From Colwellia sp. MB3u-41 (GTDB lineage: Bacteria; Pseudomonadota; Gammaproteobacteria; Enterobacterales; Alteromonadaceae): DNA of 64,000 nucleotides. This document shows positions 9,677-19,363 of this stretch, one piece after another (the stretch's first letter is position 1; the number at the start of each line of letters is the position of its first letter). The position numbers and the translations under genes were made by a program. The stretch covers positions 62,001-126,000 of the forward strand of contig NZ_JACGUT010000028.1 in assembly GCF_014076845.1 (NCBI RefSeq), written 5' to 3'. The notes under the pieces are model-generated. The model was not told the DNA's origin, searched no databases, and was given only the letters and a program-made list of their open reading frames with translations.

Positions 9677-12600
9677 TTACGATGGTTTAATTTTGTTAAC
9701 ACCTTTGCGTATTAACCAAGCCATGTCATTTTTATAACGAACGCTGTAACGCTTAATATCTTCCATAATTAGGTAATTAATTGGTACTAAAAATAAGGTA
9801 ATTATCGTTGCAAACAAAATACCAAAACCCAAACTTACTGCCATTGGAATTAAGAATTGTGCTTGCGTACTTTTTTCAAATAAAAGTGGCATTAAGCCGG
9901 CAAACGTTGTTAGCGACGTTAGTAACACTGGCCTAAAGCGTCGACCACCTGCCGCATAAACAGCATCAAATAATGCGGCACCTTCTGAGCGTTTTTTATT
10001 GATATAGTCAACAAGCACCAAGGAGTCGTTAACAACAACACCTGATAAAGCTAATACTCCCATCAAACTTAACAGGGTTAAATCCATTCCCATTATCCAG
10101 TGACCTATCACGGCGCCAACCATACCAAATGGGATGACCATCATAACAACTAAAGGCTGAGAATAACTTTTAAAAGGAATAGCCAGTAAAATATATATCA
10201 CCAATAACAAACCATACATGCCAAACTTTAACTCTTGAGAAGACTCTTTTTGATCTCTCGCCTCTCCCGCCATTTCATAGCTAAGACCGGGGTAGCCGCT
10301 AATAGCTTGCTGCAAAAACTCACTTAACTCTTCTTGTACAGCCGATAAGTTACCTTGCTCTTTATTAAAATCAGCTGTTATAGAAAGCGTGCGTTGGCGA
10401 TCAATACGTAAAATACTTGAAGGACTTAACCCCGGCACAATGTCGGCAATTTGCCACAAAGGTACTTCTTGACGTTCCCCGACTCTTATCATCATCTGTT
10501 CTAATGTTTCAATCGACTGCCTGGCTGCAATAGGGTATCGCACCATCACTCGAACTTCTTCTCGCCCACGCTGAATACGCTGAACTTCGAAGCCATATAC
10601 TGCTTGGCGCACTTGCCTAGCAACCATATTCAAGTTGAGTCCGAGCAAAGTCGCTTCTGACTTGAGTTTTAATTGTAATTCTTCTTTACCATCAGACATT
10701 GAATCTTCAACATCAGAAACCGCAGAAAACTCGCTTAATTTACCTTTAAACTTTTGACCTAACGCAGCTAAATCGTCGGCATTTTTCCCCCGCAATTCAA
10801 TATTAATTGCCGGCCTGCTCCAACCAATTTCAGCACGATAATTTAATTGCTCTGCACCCGCCACTTGTCCAACCATTTTACGCCACTCAGCAACAAGCTG
10901 TTGTGTACCAATTTCTAAACTGCGATCTTCTGGCGGAATAGTTTCTACGCGGACCCGACCAGTACTTGAGTTACGCCCACCACTAATAGAATATATATTC
11001 TTAATAATCGATTCACCCAATTCAGGGTCAATGTATTTAGCTTGTAATAATTGCGCTTGTTTTGTCATGTGAGCCACAATACGGTCAGTACTTTCAAAAG
11101 CAGTACCTGCTGGCATTGTCAGCGTTGCTGTTGCGACTTCACTTTGTACTCTAGGAAAAAATACAAACTTAGTTTGACCACTAGCAAGCGCGCCAATAAT
11201 AATAAATAATGACGACAGCATAATGGCTAGCGTCGCGTAACGCCAACGTAGCGCTAATGCAAGTGCGGGTTGATAAAAATTGGCGATAAAAGTCTCTAAA
11301 GATTTTGATATCGCCATTTGAACACGGGTTAACCGAGATGGCGCGCCTGTGCGTGGTTTAATATGTTTAAGATGCGCAGGTAACACTAATTTAGATTCTA
11401 TCAATGAAAAAAGTAAAACAGGTACAATAACGTAAGGAATGCTTTGATACCAACTGCCCCGACCATCTAATAAAGCAAGAGGTATAAAAGCAGCGACTGT
11501 GGTTAAAATACCAAAAGTAACCGGTACAGCAACCTCTTGCGTACCTTTAATAGCAGCAGTAAGGGGATCTGTGCCCCGCTGCATATGTTCATAAACATTC
11601 TCACCAGTAACAATCGCATCGTCAACGACTATCCCCAACACTAAAATAAAAGCAAACAAACTCATAAGGTTAAGTGATATACCAAAGACAGGCATCAAAA
11701 TAAATGCCCCCATAAAAGACATGGGAATGCCAATACACACCCACAAGGCAACAGCAGGCCTTAAAAATAAAGCTAACAATAAAATAACTAATAGTGCGCC
11801 TTGCCATGCACTTTTAGTCAGTGTCGCCAATCGTGCTTTTATCGACTTACTGCGATCTCGCCAGTAGGTCATCGTTAAACCTTCAGGTAACGCTCCTTGC
11901 TTAGCTAAAATATAATTTTTAACCGCATCAGTTACATCAATAATGCTTTGGTCACCGACACGAAATACTTCTACCTCTATTGCAGGAATACCATTAAACC
12001 TTGTTCTTAAGGGCGTTTCTTCAAATTCATCACGTAGTACGGCGATATCACCTAGGCGAATTAACGTACCATCATTATCAGTTAAAATAGGTAATTGGCT
12101 AAAGTCACTTGCTCTGTAAGCTTGACCAATACTACGGATAAAAATATCTCCGCCTGCTGTTTTTAAATTACCGGCAGAAACATCTGTAGAGTTACGCCTC
12201 AAGGCATCAGCAACTTGTTCTAAAGTCAGATCGTATTTTCTTAAAGACCACTCGGGTATTTCAATCGATATTTCAAAACGCAGTGAATTATCAACACTAA
12301 CCTGAGACACTTCAGGCAACGCAGCTAGTTCGTCTCGCACATCTTCAGCCAAACGACGTAACGTTAAACTGTCATAATCACCATACATCACAACACCGAT
12401 GGCATCGCGTTTTCGCTGTGGCATCGTGACAAGTGGGCGCTCAGCTTCAACAGGAAAGTTATTGATTGCGTCAACTCGACTTTTCATCTCATCGAGTAAT
12501 TCTCTTACATCGAAACCATCTTCAACTTCAACCGTAACACTTGAACTTCCTTCATTAGAACGTGAGGTCATTTCACGAATGCCGGGAATATCTTGAATAG

Positions 12601-12814
12601 CCTCCTCAATCTTTATTGTTAACCCTTCTTCCACTTCTTGTGGTGAAGCGCCGGGCAGCACTGCACTTACTTGCACGGTATTAATTTCAAATTCAGGAAA
12701 CAGGTCAATAGGAATTTTATTCGATAAGCTATAAAGTCCAGCGATCACAATAACTAACATTAAAAGGTTAGCTGCAACATCGTTGCGAGCAAACCAAGCG
12801 ATTAATCCATGCAT
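9677..12814 (-). CDS. RND-family efflux permease
   Basis: A 1045-residue inner-membrane RND transporter of the HAE1/AcrB type, about 12 membrane segments with two large periplasmic loops. The proton-relay segment LGIVVDDAIVTGENVYEHM in TM4, the GxxxxxxP-rich TM blocks and the C-terminal repeat LMGVLALSGVVVNDSLVLVDYI are all present. It follows its adaptor gene after a 9-base gap, so the two are an operon. No outer-membrane channel gene is adjacent, so it presumably uses a TolC encoded elsewhere. It is distinct from the second RND system at 23-29 kb, and its substrate cannot be read from sequence. Confidence 0.93.
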   Translation of the reverse strand: MHGLIAWFARNDVAANLLMLVIVIAGLYSLSNKIPIDLFPEFEINTVQVSAVLPGASPQEVEEGLTIKIEEAIQDIPGIREMTSRSNEGSSSVTVEVEDGFDVRELLDEMKSRVDAINNFPVEAERPLVTMPQRKRDAIGVVMYGDYDSLTLRRLAEDVRDELAALPEVSQVSVDNSLRFEISIEIPEWSLRKYDLTLEQVADALRRNSTDVSAGNLKTAGGDIFIRSIGQAYRASDFSQLPILTDNDGTLIRLGDIAVLRDEFEETPLRTRFNGIPAIEVEVFRVGDQSIIDVTDAVKNYILAKQGALPEGLTMTYWRDRSKSIKARLATLTKSAWQGALLVILLLALFLRPAVALWVCIGIPMSFMGAFILMPVFGISLNLMSLFAFILVLGIVVDDAIVTGENVYEHMQRGTDPLTAAIKGTQEVAVPVTFGILTTVAAFIPLALLDGRGSWYQSIPYVIVPVLLFSLIESKLVLPAHLKHIKPRTGAPSRLTRVQMAISKSLETFIANFYQPALALALRWRYATLAIMLSSLFIIIGALASGQTKFVFFPRVQSEVATATLTMPAGTAFESTDRIVAHMTKQAQLLQAKYIDPELGESIIKNIYSISGGRNSSTGRVRVETIPPEDRSLEIGTQQLVAEWRKMVGQVAGAEQLNYRAEIGWSRPAINIELRGKNADDLAALGQKFKGKLSEFSAVSDVEDSMSDGKEELQLKLKSEATLLGLNLNMVARQVRQAVYGFEVQRIQRGREEVRVMVRYPIAARQSIETLEQMMIRVGERQEVPLWQIADIVPGLSPSSILRIDRQRTLSITADFNKEQGNLSAVQEELSEFLQQAISGYPGLSYEMAGEARDQKESSQELKFGMYGLLLVIYILLAIPFKSYSQPLVVMMVIPFGMVGAVIGHWIMGMDLTLLSLMGVLALSGVVVNDSLVLVDYINKKRSEGAALFDAVYAAGGRRFRPVLLTSLTTFAGLMPLLFEKSTQAQFLIPMAVSLGFGILFATIITLFLVPINYLIMEDIKRYSVRYKNDMAWLIRKGVNKIKPS

Positions 12815-12823
12815 AATAAGCTC

Positions 12824-14236
12824 CTAGTTTTGCGTCGGTGTGGATGAGTTAGCGGCCGCTTTATTTACTGCGGGTAAAGTTACTGGACTATTATCGCTTG
12901 GCTTGGTATCTTTTTTAACGGGGAATATTAAAGACTTATTGGTGGCTAACTGCTCGTTAGCGTTCACATCATTCAATGACCTTACACGTGTACCAGCAGC
13001 CAAATTAGCGGTTGGCGTTAAAATAAGTTGGTCGGTGGAATTAAGCACTTTATTATAATTGTTAATGGTACCTGCTTGTGGTGACGCAGAAATAACTACC
13101 GAGTCTTTATCTGTCCATAAAGGAGCAATTAGTCGCTTTTGTAATACTCCCTCTTCAGCGACCGCAACCATATTACTCTGACTTACCGCTCGTCTTGGAA
13201 TAGCATAAACGTTCGTCAGTTGTGTACCTTCAATTTTCGCTCTTAAAAATTGCCCTACGCGTAATGCCGGTAATTGCTCTGAGCTAACAAACGGATTGTC
13301 TAGCTTAGCAACGACATAAAGCATACGAGTAGATGAGTCAAATGCGCCTTCGTTGCGCACTAATTTACCTTCCCAAGTATACGTTTTACCGCCTAGTTCC
13401 CCTTCAAAAAGCACAATGGGTAAGTTTTCTCGGTTATTTATAGGGGTGTTTCCTGGGGTATGATAATCATCTGGTAACTGAATATGTGCTAAATCTTGTG
13501 CTTTTACCGGCAGCCTGACTTCAATAAAATCGGTTGAATATATTTCAGCAATTGTTTGAGAAGGGTTAACCACCTGTCCTAAATCCACCATTTGCTTTAA
13601 AATCTTCCCATCAAAGGGAGCTTTTACTTGTGTCCTTTCGAGATTCAGCTTAGCTTTCGCTAAACGTGCTTTTGATGCATCAAAAGAGGCCAACGCTGCA
13701 GCAACTTGTGGTTTTCTAAGTGCTAAGTCACGCCCTGCGTCATTACCTGGCTGTATATTCCAGTCTTGTTCAGCGACATCAGCTTGCGCCAACTCTTCTT
13801 TATATTTAACCCATGCATCAGCAACCGTTGACTTAGCAACATCGACTTCTATTTGGTAATCACGGGGATCAATAGAGAGTAAAACATCTCCGGCCTTAAA
13901 AGATGCACCCGCACGAATATTATTAGCCACCTCGATAACACGACCATTTACCTCTGCAACTAGCTGTGTTTGCGTTAATGGCTCAGCAGAGCCATAAGAC
14001 TCAATCCAAACAGGATAATTAGACGCGGTTAGTTTTACTGTTTCTACACCAACTGAAGCCGGTGGTCCTCCTCCCCACTTTCTCACACTAGGTTTACTGG
14101 TAAACATTGCGGCAATGATTGAGAAAGCAACAATAAATATAATAACGGTCACAATTAAGTGAACCCCCCAAACGACAGGTTTATTACTGACTTCTAAGGC
14201 TTCCACCGATTTTTTGGGTGAATTTACATCGCTCAT
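12824..14236 (-). CDS. RND efflux periplasmic adaptor (membrane fusion protein)
   Basis: A 470-residue HlyD/AcrA-type adaptor. An N-terminal membrane anchor (LIVTVIIFIVAFSIIAAMF, about residues 27-46) replaces a lipoprotein signal. It is followed by the first half-lipoyl motif (GRVIEVANNIRAGASFKAGD), a helical hairpin (residues about 130-200), the second lipoyl half (VKAPFDGKILKQMVDLGQVV), and beta-barrel and membrane-proximal domains. The C-terminal ~40 residues are low-complexity (Ser/Thr/Asn/Pro-rich). It links the permease encoded downstream to an outer-membrane channel. The two genes are nine bases apart. Confidence 0.92.
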   Translation of the reverse strand: MSDVNSPKKSVEALEVSNKPVVWGVHLIVTVIIFIVAFSIIAAMFTSKPSVRKWGGGPPASVGVETVKLTASNYPVWIESYGSAEPLTQTQLVAEVNGRVIEVANNIRAGASFKAGDVLLSIDPRDYQIEVDVAKSTVADAWVKYKEELAQADVAEQDWNIQPGNDAGRDLALRKPQVAAALASFDASKARLAKAKLNLERTQVKAPFDGKILKQMVDLGQVVNPSQTIAEIYSTDFIEVRLPVKAQDLAHIQLPDDYHTPGNTPINNRENLPIVLFEGELGGKTYTWEGKLVRNEGAFDSSTRMLYVVAKLDNPFVSSEQLPALRVGQFLRAKIEGTQLTNVYAIPRRAVSQSNMVAVAEEGVLQKRLIAPLWTDKDSVVISASPQAGTINNYNKVLNSTDQLILTPTANLAAGTRVRSLNDVNANEQLATNKSLIFPVKKDTKPSDNSPVTLPAVNKAAANSSTPTQN

Positions 14237-14483
14237 CTAACACTCTCTCAAATTTTTTTATAGAATAATTATGTGTACATAGCACCTTGTATTAACGGCA
14301 CGTTTTAATTTTAATAACTATACGGAATAAGTCATGCTTTAGTTTACTTTATGTTTTTAAAATTGTAATTACCTTAATAGGCATTAAAAGAAATTATAAT
14401 CATAAATTCAAACGATATCGGCGAGTTACAAAAAACCTGACTAAAATTCATTTATTAAATCGTATACTCAAGCAGTTTTTTCG

Positions 14484-15335
14484 CTAAAAATCCATTTCGA
14501 GCGTTGTTAAATCTTCAATGAAATCATCTAACTTACCATTTAAAATTTTTCGTTGCCTGTCAGTTAAATCATTCATCAAGTAATGGAATACTCTTACAGA
14601 TGTTTCCATATTATTTTTAGAGAGCATCCTATACTCTTCAGACTTTAATGTGTCAGGGTTTGAGATAAGTTCCGTGAACATAACCTCATATTGTTGCTTA
14701 TTTAAATCAATTGATAACACTTGTTTTAAGCCTGAGAGCCACTTTTTTCGGTAGTCCATTCTATGATTAAATGTGGGTAAAAATGCTTGCATAAGCTCAC
14801 ACACTTCTAACTTTTGATCAGGTGTTAACTTCCCTACCCACTTTTTAAGCTGTTCTTGTCGCTCTTTACATTGTTCTTTAAACCACTGCTCTTTAATGAG
14901 TTGTTCTTGATCATCATCACGATCTTTATTTTTTCTGGCAATTTCATCAATAACTTGTTTTCTTTGAATACTATCTAAAGTGGAGACTAACACTATAAGT
15001 TTAGGCTTTGCTCTTTCTCGCACCGTGACCCAATGATTTTTAACCTGCGCTAAATGTTCACTAACCTCTATATCGGTAATACCTCGATTAACTTGTTCTT
15101 TAAGCGTTCTAAATTGCAGTGTGTACTCCCTGAGTTGTGTTTGTCTGTGCCAAAAATGGAGCTCGTTAAATGTAGTATCAAATAACTGTTGCTGCTCTTG
15201 GTTTAGTGTAACGTAATCATTAAGGTACCAATCACTCCACCAATCTAAGTGGTTATAAATAAAACTAAAGCTACATGCCGTTAAAAGAAATGAACTAAAA
15301 ATCACCAAAAAACCATTTTTAATTATTCGTGGCAT
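14484..15335 (-). CDS. DUF6279 family lipoprotein
   Basis: A 283-residue predicted lipoprotein with lipobox LLTAC (Cys21). The mature part is almost all alpha-helical, rich in Gln, Glu, Lys and Trp, and begins FSFIYNHLDWWSDWYL, a hallmark of DUF6279. I choose ATG 15335 over the TTG at 15341 because the run AGGGGGG lies at ideal spacing before it. The family is widespread in marine gammaproteobacteria and has no assigned function. The gene is transcribed alone, away from the PEP-CTERM trio. Confidence 0.8.
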   Translation of the reverse strand: MPRIIKNGFLVIFSSFLLTACSFSFIYNHLDWWSDWYLNDYVTLNQEQQQLFDTTFNELHFWHRQTQLREYTLQFRTLKEQVNRGITDIEVSEHLAQVKNHWVTVRERAKPKLIVLVSTLDSIQRKQVIDEIARKNKDRDDDQEQLIKEQWFKEQCKERQEQLKKWVGKLTPDQKLEVCELMQAFLPTFNHRMDYRKKWLSGLKQVLSIDLNKQQYEVMFTELISNPDTLKSEEYRMLSKNNMETSVRVFHYLMNDLTDRQRKILNGKLDDFIEDLTTLEMDF

Positions 15336-15758
15336 ATACAAACCCCCCTTTGTTTTATTTAGTTTTAAAAAAACGATTAATGTTCACAGCTATTATTCCT
15401 GGATTCTTTTAACCCATTCCATATTGAGTCGTCAGGCTATAATTCTGCTTTAACATTATTATAAGGCCATACTTTCAAAAAGTTAAGTCAACATCCTAAT
15501 GGACTTTTTAGCATAGAAAGGCGTCACTAAATACGTTTAAAATTCAAAGAAGGTTCAGAAGATACTTTTTTTATTGGTTAATATTTTTAGAGAGAATTTA
15601 TAAATAATTAATATTTACGTATAAATATGTCAGTAATTTTTACATTTTATTTCTATTTATTTTACTAAAAAGCATAAGTTAATGTTTTAAATGTAAATTA
15701 ACAAAGTGGTTTCAACCTTGCATATGCCTTATCAACTACTTTAAAAAGGATTACACGG
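15336..15758. other. Divergent promoter region, no gene
   Basis: About 420 AT-rich bases between the divergent lipoprotein and PEP-CTERM genes. It should hold both promoters. I found no convincing operator palindrome or RNA gene. Confidence 0.4.
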
Positions 15759-16583
15759 ATGCGTAAAGTTATAAGATTTTGTTCCATTTTTTTTGCGTTA
15801 GGCTTGATTACACCAACAGTTACTGCGGGGTTAATTCCGCTAGATATCTCTCTTACCGGTAGCGCTGAACATGCTATTGATTCAGCTCCTACCACAGGTA
15901 ACGCCAGTCAAAATGCGGATATGTCAATTATTGTTGGCGGTAACACCACACTTACCTCTATTGCTAATCTCACGCCAACAGGTGCCAACCCTTTATCTGG
16001 GACATTGACTGATTTTGGAGATGGCGTTGGTGTTAGTGCTATTGGGTCTTCTACTGCGGGTGCAATAAGTGAAGTTCCTGATTTTATCTTTGATATGGGG
16101 TTTTCCTTATTTAATAGTTCAGCTACTGATACTTATCAAATATTTTTTGAATTAGCATTTTTAAACTTTGCTGATGCAGACGGGCCTGATGCTTATATTG
16201 ATGCTGAAATCAACCTTTTTAATACTTTAATCCCTGAATTATTCGCCTCTGATTTAACCTCAGATACTTTTTATAATGACAGCAAAAATGGTACAGATTT
16301 ACCGACTAGTGGGGCAGCACTATCTGATAATGGCACATTCCTTTTTGATATTACGTTGGCGGCAGGTGCCTCAGATAACTTCTCCGCATTATTAAAAATG
16401 GATGGTAAAGCTTTCGACAATAGCTCTATTTTTAATGCACGCACCAGTGCCTTTATTAGTATTGTTGGTGCAGACAACTTAACTAACCCACAACCACCAT
16501 CACAAGTGCCAGAGCCTAGTACATTCATACTGTTTTTTATTGCGATGGCACTATTACAAGTAAAGCGCAAAATAAATAATTAA
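15759..16583 (+). CDS. PEP-CTERM sorted exported protein
   Basis: A 274-residue exported protein with a signal peptide (SIFFALGLITPTVTAG) and a C-terminal PEP-CTERM anchor: VPEP at residue 250, a hydrophobic stretch (FILFFIAMALLQ) and a basic tail (VKRKINN). Such tails are recognised by an exosortase/archaeosortase system, which is not in this window. The mature part is Asp, Ser, Thr and Ala-rich with no Cys, as is usual for surface or exopolysaccharide-associated proteins. An AAGGA ribosome site precedes the ATG. It begins a compact run of three co-directional genes. Confidence 0.85.
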   Translation: MRKVIRFCSIFFALGLITPTVTAGLIPLDISLTGSAEHAIDSAPTTGNASQNADMSIIVGGNTTLTSIANLTPTGANPLSGTLTDFGDGVGVSAIGSSTAGAISEVPDFIFDMGFSLFNSSATDTYQIFFELAFLNFADADGPDAYIDAEINLFNTLIPELFASDLTSDTFYNDSKNGTDLPTSGAALSDNGTFLFDITLAAGASDNFSALLKMDGKAFDNSSIFNARTSAFISIVGADNLTNPQPPSQVPEPSTFILFFIAMALLQVKRKINN

Positions 16584-16611
16584 TGATTTTTAATAATTAA
16601 GGACAATAGAA

Positions 16612-17319
16612 ATGAACATTGTAAAAATAATAAAATTAAGCTGTATTTTAGGATTTAGTCTCACGGCTATCACGATGCCGATGAAAGCATTAGCCTGCTC
16701 TGCTCAACCATATTTGGCTGGAATGTGCGCTTTTGGTGGTAATTTTACCATTCGAGGTTGGGCAAAAGCTGAAGGGCAATTACTGGCTATTTCAAGTAAT
16801 ACCGCGTTATTTTCTCTTCTTGGCACAACCTTTGGTGGCGATGGACGAAGAACTTTTGCCGTACCCGATTTACGTGGTCGCTCTCCTATTGGTCAGGGCC
16901 AAGGACCCGGACTTGGTTATTACCGTTTAGGACAAAGGGGTGGGTCAGAAACCCACACCTTAATTACTTCACAAATGCCATCGCATAATCATATAGCTAC
17001 AACCACAACCAACAATGTTGTCGATACAAGTGCGACAACAATTGCGTTACGTGCATTAGCATCAAGTAGTAGGACTAATTCACCTACGAATGCGGTTTTA
17101 TCAAATAGTCCAAATAGGGAAAATATATACAGCAATGGTGCTCCTAATGTCGATATGAGGGCTGATGCGATTATTTTAGACTTAAGTGTTGATGTAAGTT
17201 CCACATCAACTACAGTGGTTAATTCTAATGGTGGTAATCAAGCTTTTAATATTCGTGGACCTTACCTCCCATTAACCTGGTTAATTTCCCTTCAAGGTAT
17301 TTACCCGTCGCGTAATTAA
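16612..17319 (+). CDS. Phage tail collar-like (microcystin-dependent protein family) exported protein
   Basis: A 235-residue protein with a signal peptide (ends near LACSAQPYL) and a tail-collar domain at residues ~30-110: GNFTIRGWAKAEGQLLAIS, FSLLGTTFGGDGRRTFAVPD, LRGRSPIGQGQGPGLG. This is the usual collar-domain sequence pattern of 'microcystin-dependent' proteins. The rest is Ser/Thr/Asn-rich and may form a repetitive beta fibre, ending in the conserved YLPLTWLISLQGIYPSRN tail. An export signal separates it from true phage tail genes, and no other phage gene is near. It lies 28 bases after the PEP-CTERM gene and 1 base before the Sel1 gene. Confidence 0.82.
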   Translation: MNIVKIIKLSCILGFSLTAITMPMKALACSAQPYLAGMCAFGGNFTIRGWAKAEGQLLAISSNTALFSLLGTTFGGDGRRTFAVPDLRGRSPIGQGQGPGLGYYRLGQRGGSETHTLITSQMPSHNHIATTTTNNVVDTSATTIALRALASSSRTNSPTNAVLSNSPNRENIYSNGAPNVDMRADAIILDLSVDVSSTSTTVVNSNGGNQAFNIRGPYLPLTWLISLQGIYPSRN

Positions 17320-17320
17320 T

Positions 17321-18307
17321 ATGGCTGAATCATTTAAAAGTCAAATAATTCAAGGTCGATTAACTATCGGCCTTGTTATTATTATACTCATACTCTTCAA
17401 ACCACCTGTTTTTGCCAACAATGTTGATGATTGGGCAGACCCATTACATGATGCCCAAGCATTACTGGCAAAGCAGCAATATAAAGACGCATTAATAGCC
17501 TTTAAAGCACAAGCTAATTTAGAAAATGGTCTTGCGCAATTTACTGTCGCATTATTTTACGATCTAGGTTGGGGAATCACTCCCAGCCGTTCAACCGCCT
17601 GTCAGTGGTATCAAAAAGCAGCAAAAAATAATATACCAGGCGCTATGCAATCATTGGGACAGTGCTTCTTTGAAGGACAGGGGGTTAAGCAAAATAAAAA
17701 ATTGGCTTACCATTGGTTTCTAAAAGCGTTTGAACAAGGAATACCGTCGGGAGGATGTCAGGCTGGCGAATTATTACTTTCCGGTGATGGTGTTAACGTT
17801 GATTTAATGGCTGGACAACGGCTTTGCCTTAACGCAGCCCAGCAAGGCTCAATTAGTGCACAAAACAAGCTTGCTCAGTGGTACTTTTATGGTCAATATT
17901 TTCCGCAAGATTATCAACAAGCGTTTAACTGGCTACAGCGTGTTGTAAGTGAAAAATCGCCCGGTTCAGCTTATCTTTTAGCAAAATTTTATGATCAAGG
18001 AATTGGTATGAATGTTGATGAGAAAGCGGCATTGCAATGGTATGAAATCGCGGCATTAGGAAAATATAAAAAAGCTTATATGCCAACCGCTTTATTATAT
18101 TGGCAAGTGTTTACCAAAGCAAAAATCAATAAAGATAAGCTTTTAGCAAAAAGCTATTTATGGGCAACAATATGGTCAAACTCATCAGAGCGATTAAAAG
18201 ATAAAGCAGTGGCTAAGCAATTATTAGTGCGAATTATGGAGGAAATGCCAGAAACGTGGCAAGCAAGTTTAGATGAAAAGAGTGTTAGCCATTTGGCAGT
18301 CCCTTAG
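17321..18307 (+). CDS. Sel1-repeat (TPR-like) exported protein
   Basis: A 328-residue protein with an N-terminal hydrophobic segment (LTIGLVIIILILFKPPVFA) and then about five Sel1-like repeats, for example CQWYQKAAKNNIPGAMQSLG, AYHWFLKAFEQGIPSGG and ALQWYEIAALGKYKKA. Sel1 repeats form helical hairpin solenoids for protein-protein contacts. It directly follows the collar gene and is the last member of the run. A scaffolding role for the surface proteins encoded before it is a guess from position. Confidence 0.82.
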   Translation: MAESFKSQIIQGRLTIGLVIIILILFKPPVFANNVDDWADPLHDAQALLAKQQYKDALIAFKAQANLENGLAQFTVALFYDLGWGITPSRSTACQWYQKAAKNNIPGAMQSLGQCFFEGQGVKQNKKLAYHWFLKAFEQGIPSGGCQAGELLLSGDGVNVDLMAGQRLCLNAAQQGSISAQNKLAQWYFYGQYFPQDYQQAFNWLQRVVSEKSPGSAYLLAKFYDQGIGMNVDEKAALQWYEIAALGKYKKAYMPTALLYWQVFTKAKINKDKLLAKSYLWATIWSNSSERLKDKAVAKQLLVRIMEEMPETWQASLDEKSVSHLAVP

Positions 18308-18495
18308 CCGTTGTTACCACGATAAAAAGAGTGTTATAAAAATCCCCCTATATTCAATGGCTTTTTTAGACTTTTTTAATAACCTCCTTAACTATGTTCC
18401 ACTCATTATATTTACTCTTTTTCTGCACTTTGAAGTAAAGAAGTGATTAGCTAAATATGATGAGTGGCAAGAAACACTATTATCAATAGACTCGA

Positions 18496-19038
18496 TTAAA
18501 TGCCCTCATTGATATAATTATTAAGGCTGTCAAAAGCCGTTGTATCGTCTAACACTTTTGCTAAAATCATCATCCCTTCTAAAGTGGCTAATAATTGAAT
18601 AGCTTTAGTTTTGGCAATGTCTACTGCTAAACCTTTTTCGTCTATATACACTGTTTGTAACCAGTTTATATTTAATTCAAAAAAGCGTTTTATTTCTATG
18701 TTGACTTGCTCTGGCAGTGCATCAGACTCTGCGCCTAACAGGCCACATAAACACATTTGATTGTCTTTTTCTAATGCCGTTTTAAAAGCATTAATATAGA
18801 GGTTAATCGCACTACGGCCCTTTAACTTTGCTTTTTCAGCATTTAATAACGCTAAAAACTCATCTACGTACTGGTGTGCTAGTGCGGCACCTAAATCAGC
18901 TTTTGTACGAAAATAGTAATGAACACTTGAACTTTTAATGCCAATTTCATCAGCCAGTTCCCTAAAGCTAAAATTACCATAGCCACCAGATCTTACTTTA
19001 TTTTCAGCTAATTTGAGTATTTGAGATTTTTTATTCAT
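18496..19038 (-). CDS. TetR/AcrR family transcriptional regulator
   Basis: A 180-residue repressor with the N-terminal helix-turn-helix (ILKLAENKVRSGGYGNFSFR, then ADEIGIKSSSVHYYFRTKAD) and a helical ligand domain containing a Cys pair (MCLCG). TetR proteins act as dimers on palindromes and release DNA on ligand binding. Candidate sites are the long palindrome just upstream of its own start and the CTACTGATAG core repeated twice in the oxidoreductase/glutathione-transferase promoter. The surrounding genes suggest a small-molecule or thiol stress ligand. Confidence 0.88.
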   Translation of the reverse strand: MNKKSQILKLAENKVRSGGYGNFSFRELADEIGIKSSSVHYYFRTKADLGAALAHQYVDEFLALLNAEKAKLKGRSAINLYINAFKTALEKDNQMCLCGLLGAESDALPEQVNIEIKRFFELNINWLQTVYIDEKGLAVDIAKTKAIQLLATLEGMMILAKVLDDTTAFDSLNNYINEGI

Positions 19039-19070
19039 AAATAAATGCTATTTGAAGGTGAAGTAAATGA

Positions 19071-19100
19071 TGAAATTATTAAATAAATTTAATAATTTCA
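19071..19100. promoter_or_regulatory. Perfect 14-base palindrome upstream of tetR
   Basis: TGAAATTATTAAAT and its exact complement ATTTAATAATTTCA are separated by only two bases. The spacer is too short for a stable terminator loop, and the site lies 33 bases before the tetR start. An autoregulatory operator is likely, though a terminator for the genes upstream is possible. Confidence 0.5.
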
Positions 19101-19114
19101 TCCATTATCAATGA

Positions 19115-19351
19115 CTAGGCTATTTTATTCAAATAGTTAATAATATCTCCAGATTCATACAGCCAAGATTCTTGACCATTTCTGTGATTTTTAAACAAGG
19201 TACCTGTTTCTTTCCCCCTTGTTCGATTAACTCTTTATTAAAGGCTAAATTTTTCTCTGTATCACATAATTCAAGGGCTACATTGCTATTTTTCATTGCG
19301 GCAATGTGGACAATGAACCTTATGATATAAAGCATAAGAACTTTTACTCAT
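19115..19351 (-). pseudogene. Glutaredoxin family protein, frameshifted
   Basis: Starting at ATG 19351 the frame reads MSKSSYALYHKVHCPHCR, with a CPHC redox site, then stops. A second frame carries NVALELCDTEKNLAFNKELI and GGKKQVPCLKI, the typical glutaredoxin middle with the cis-Pro. A third frame ends WLYESGDIINYLNKIA at the TAG at 19115. All three pieces together cover a complete glutaredoxin of about 78 residues, so two indels have broken it. It follows the FAD-oxidoreductase gene by 12 bases and was probably in one operon with it. Confidence 0.82.
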
Positions 19352-19363
19352 TTTATTTTCTCT

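Noticed and set aside
16612-17319. Prophage region
   Set aside because: Only a collar-domain protein with a signal peptide is present, with no capsid, portal, terminase or integrase genes.
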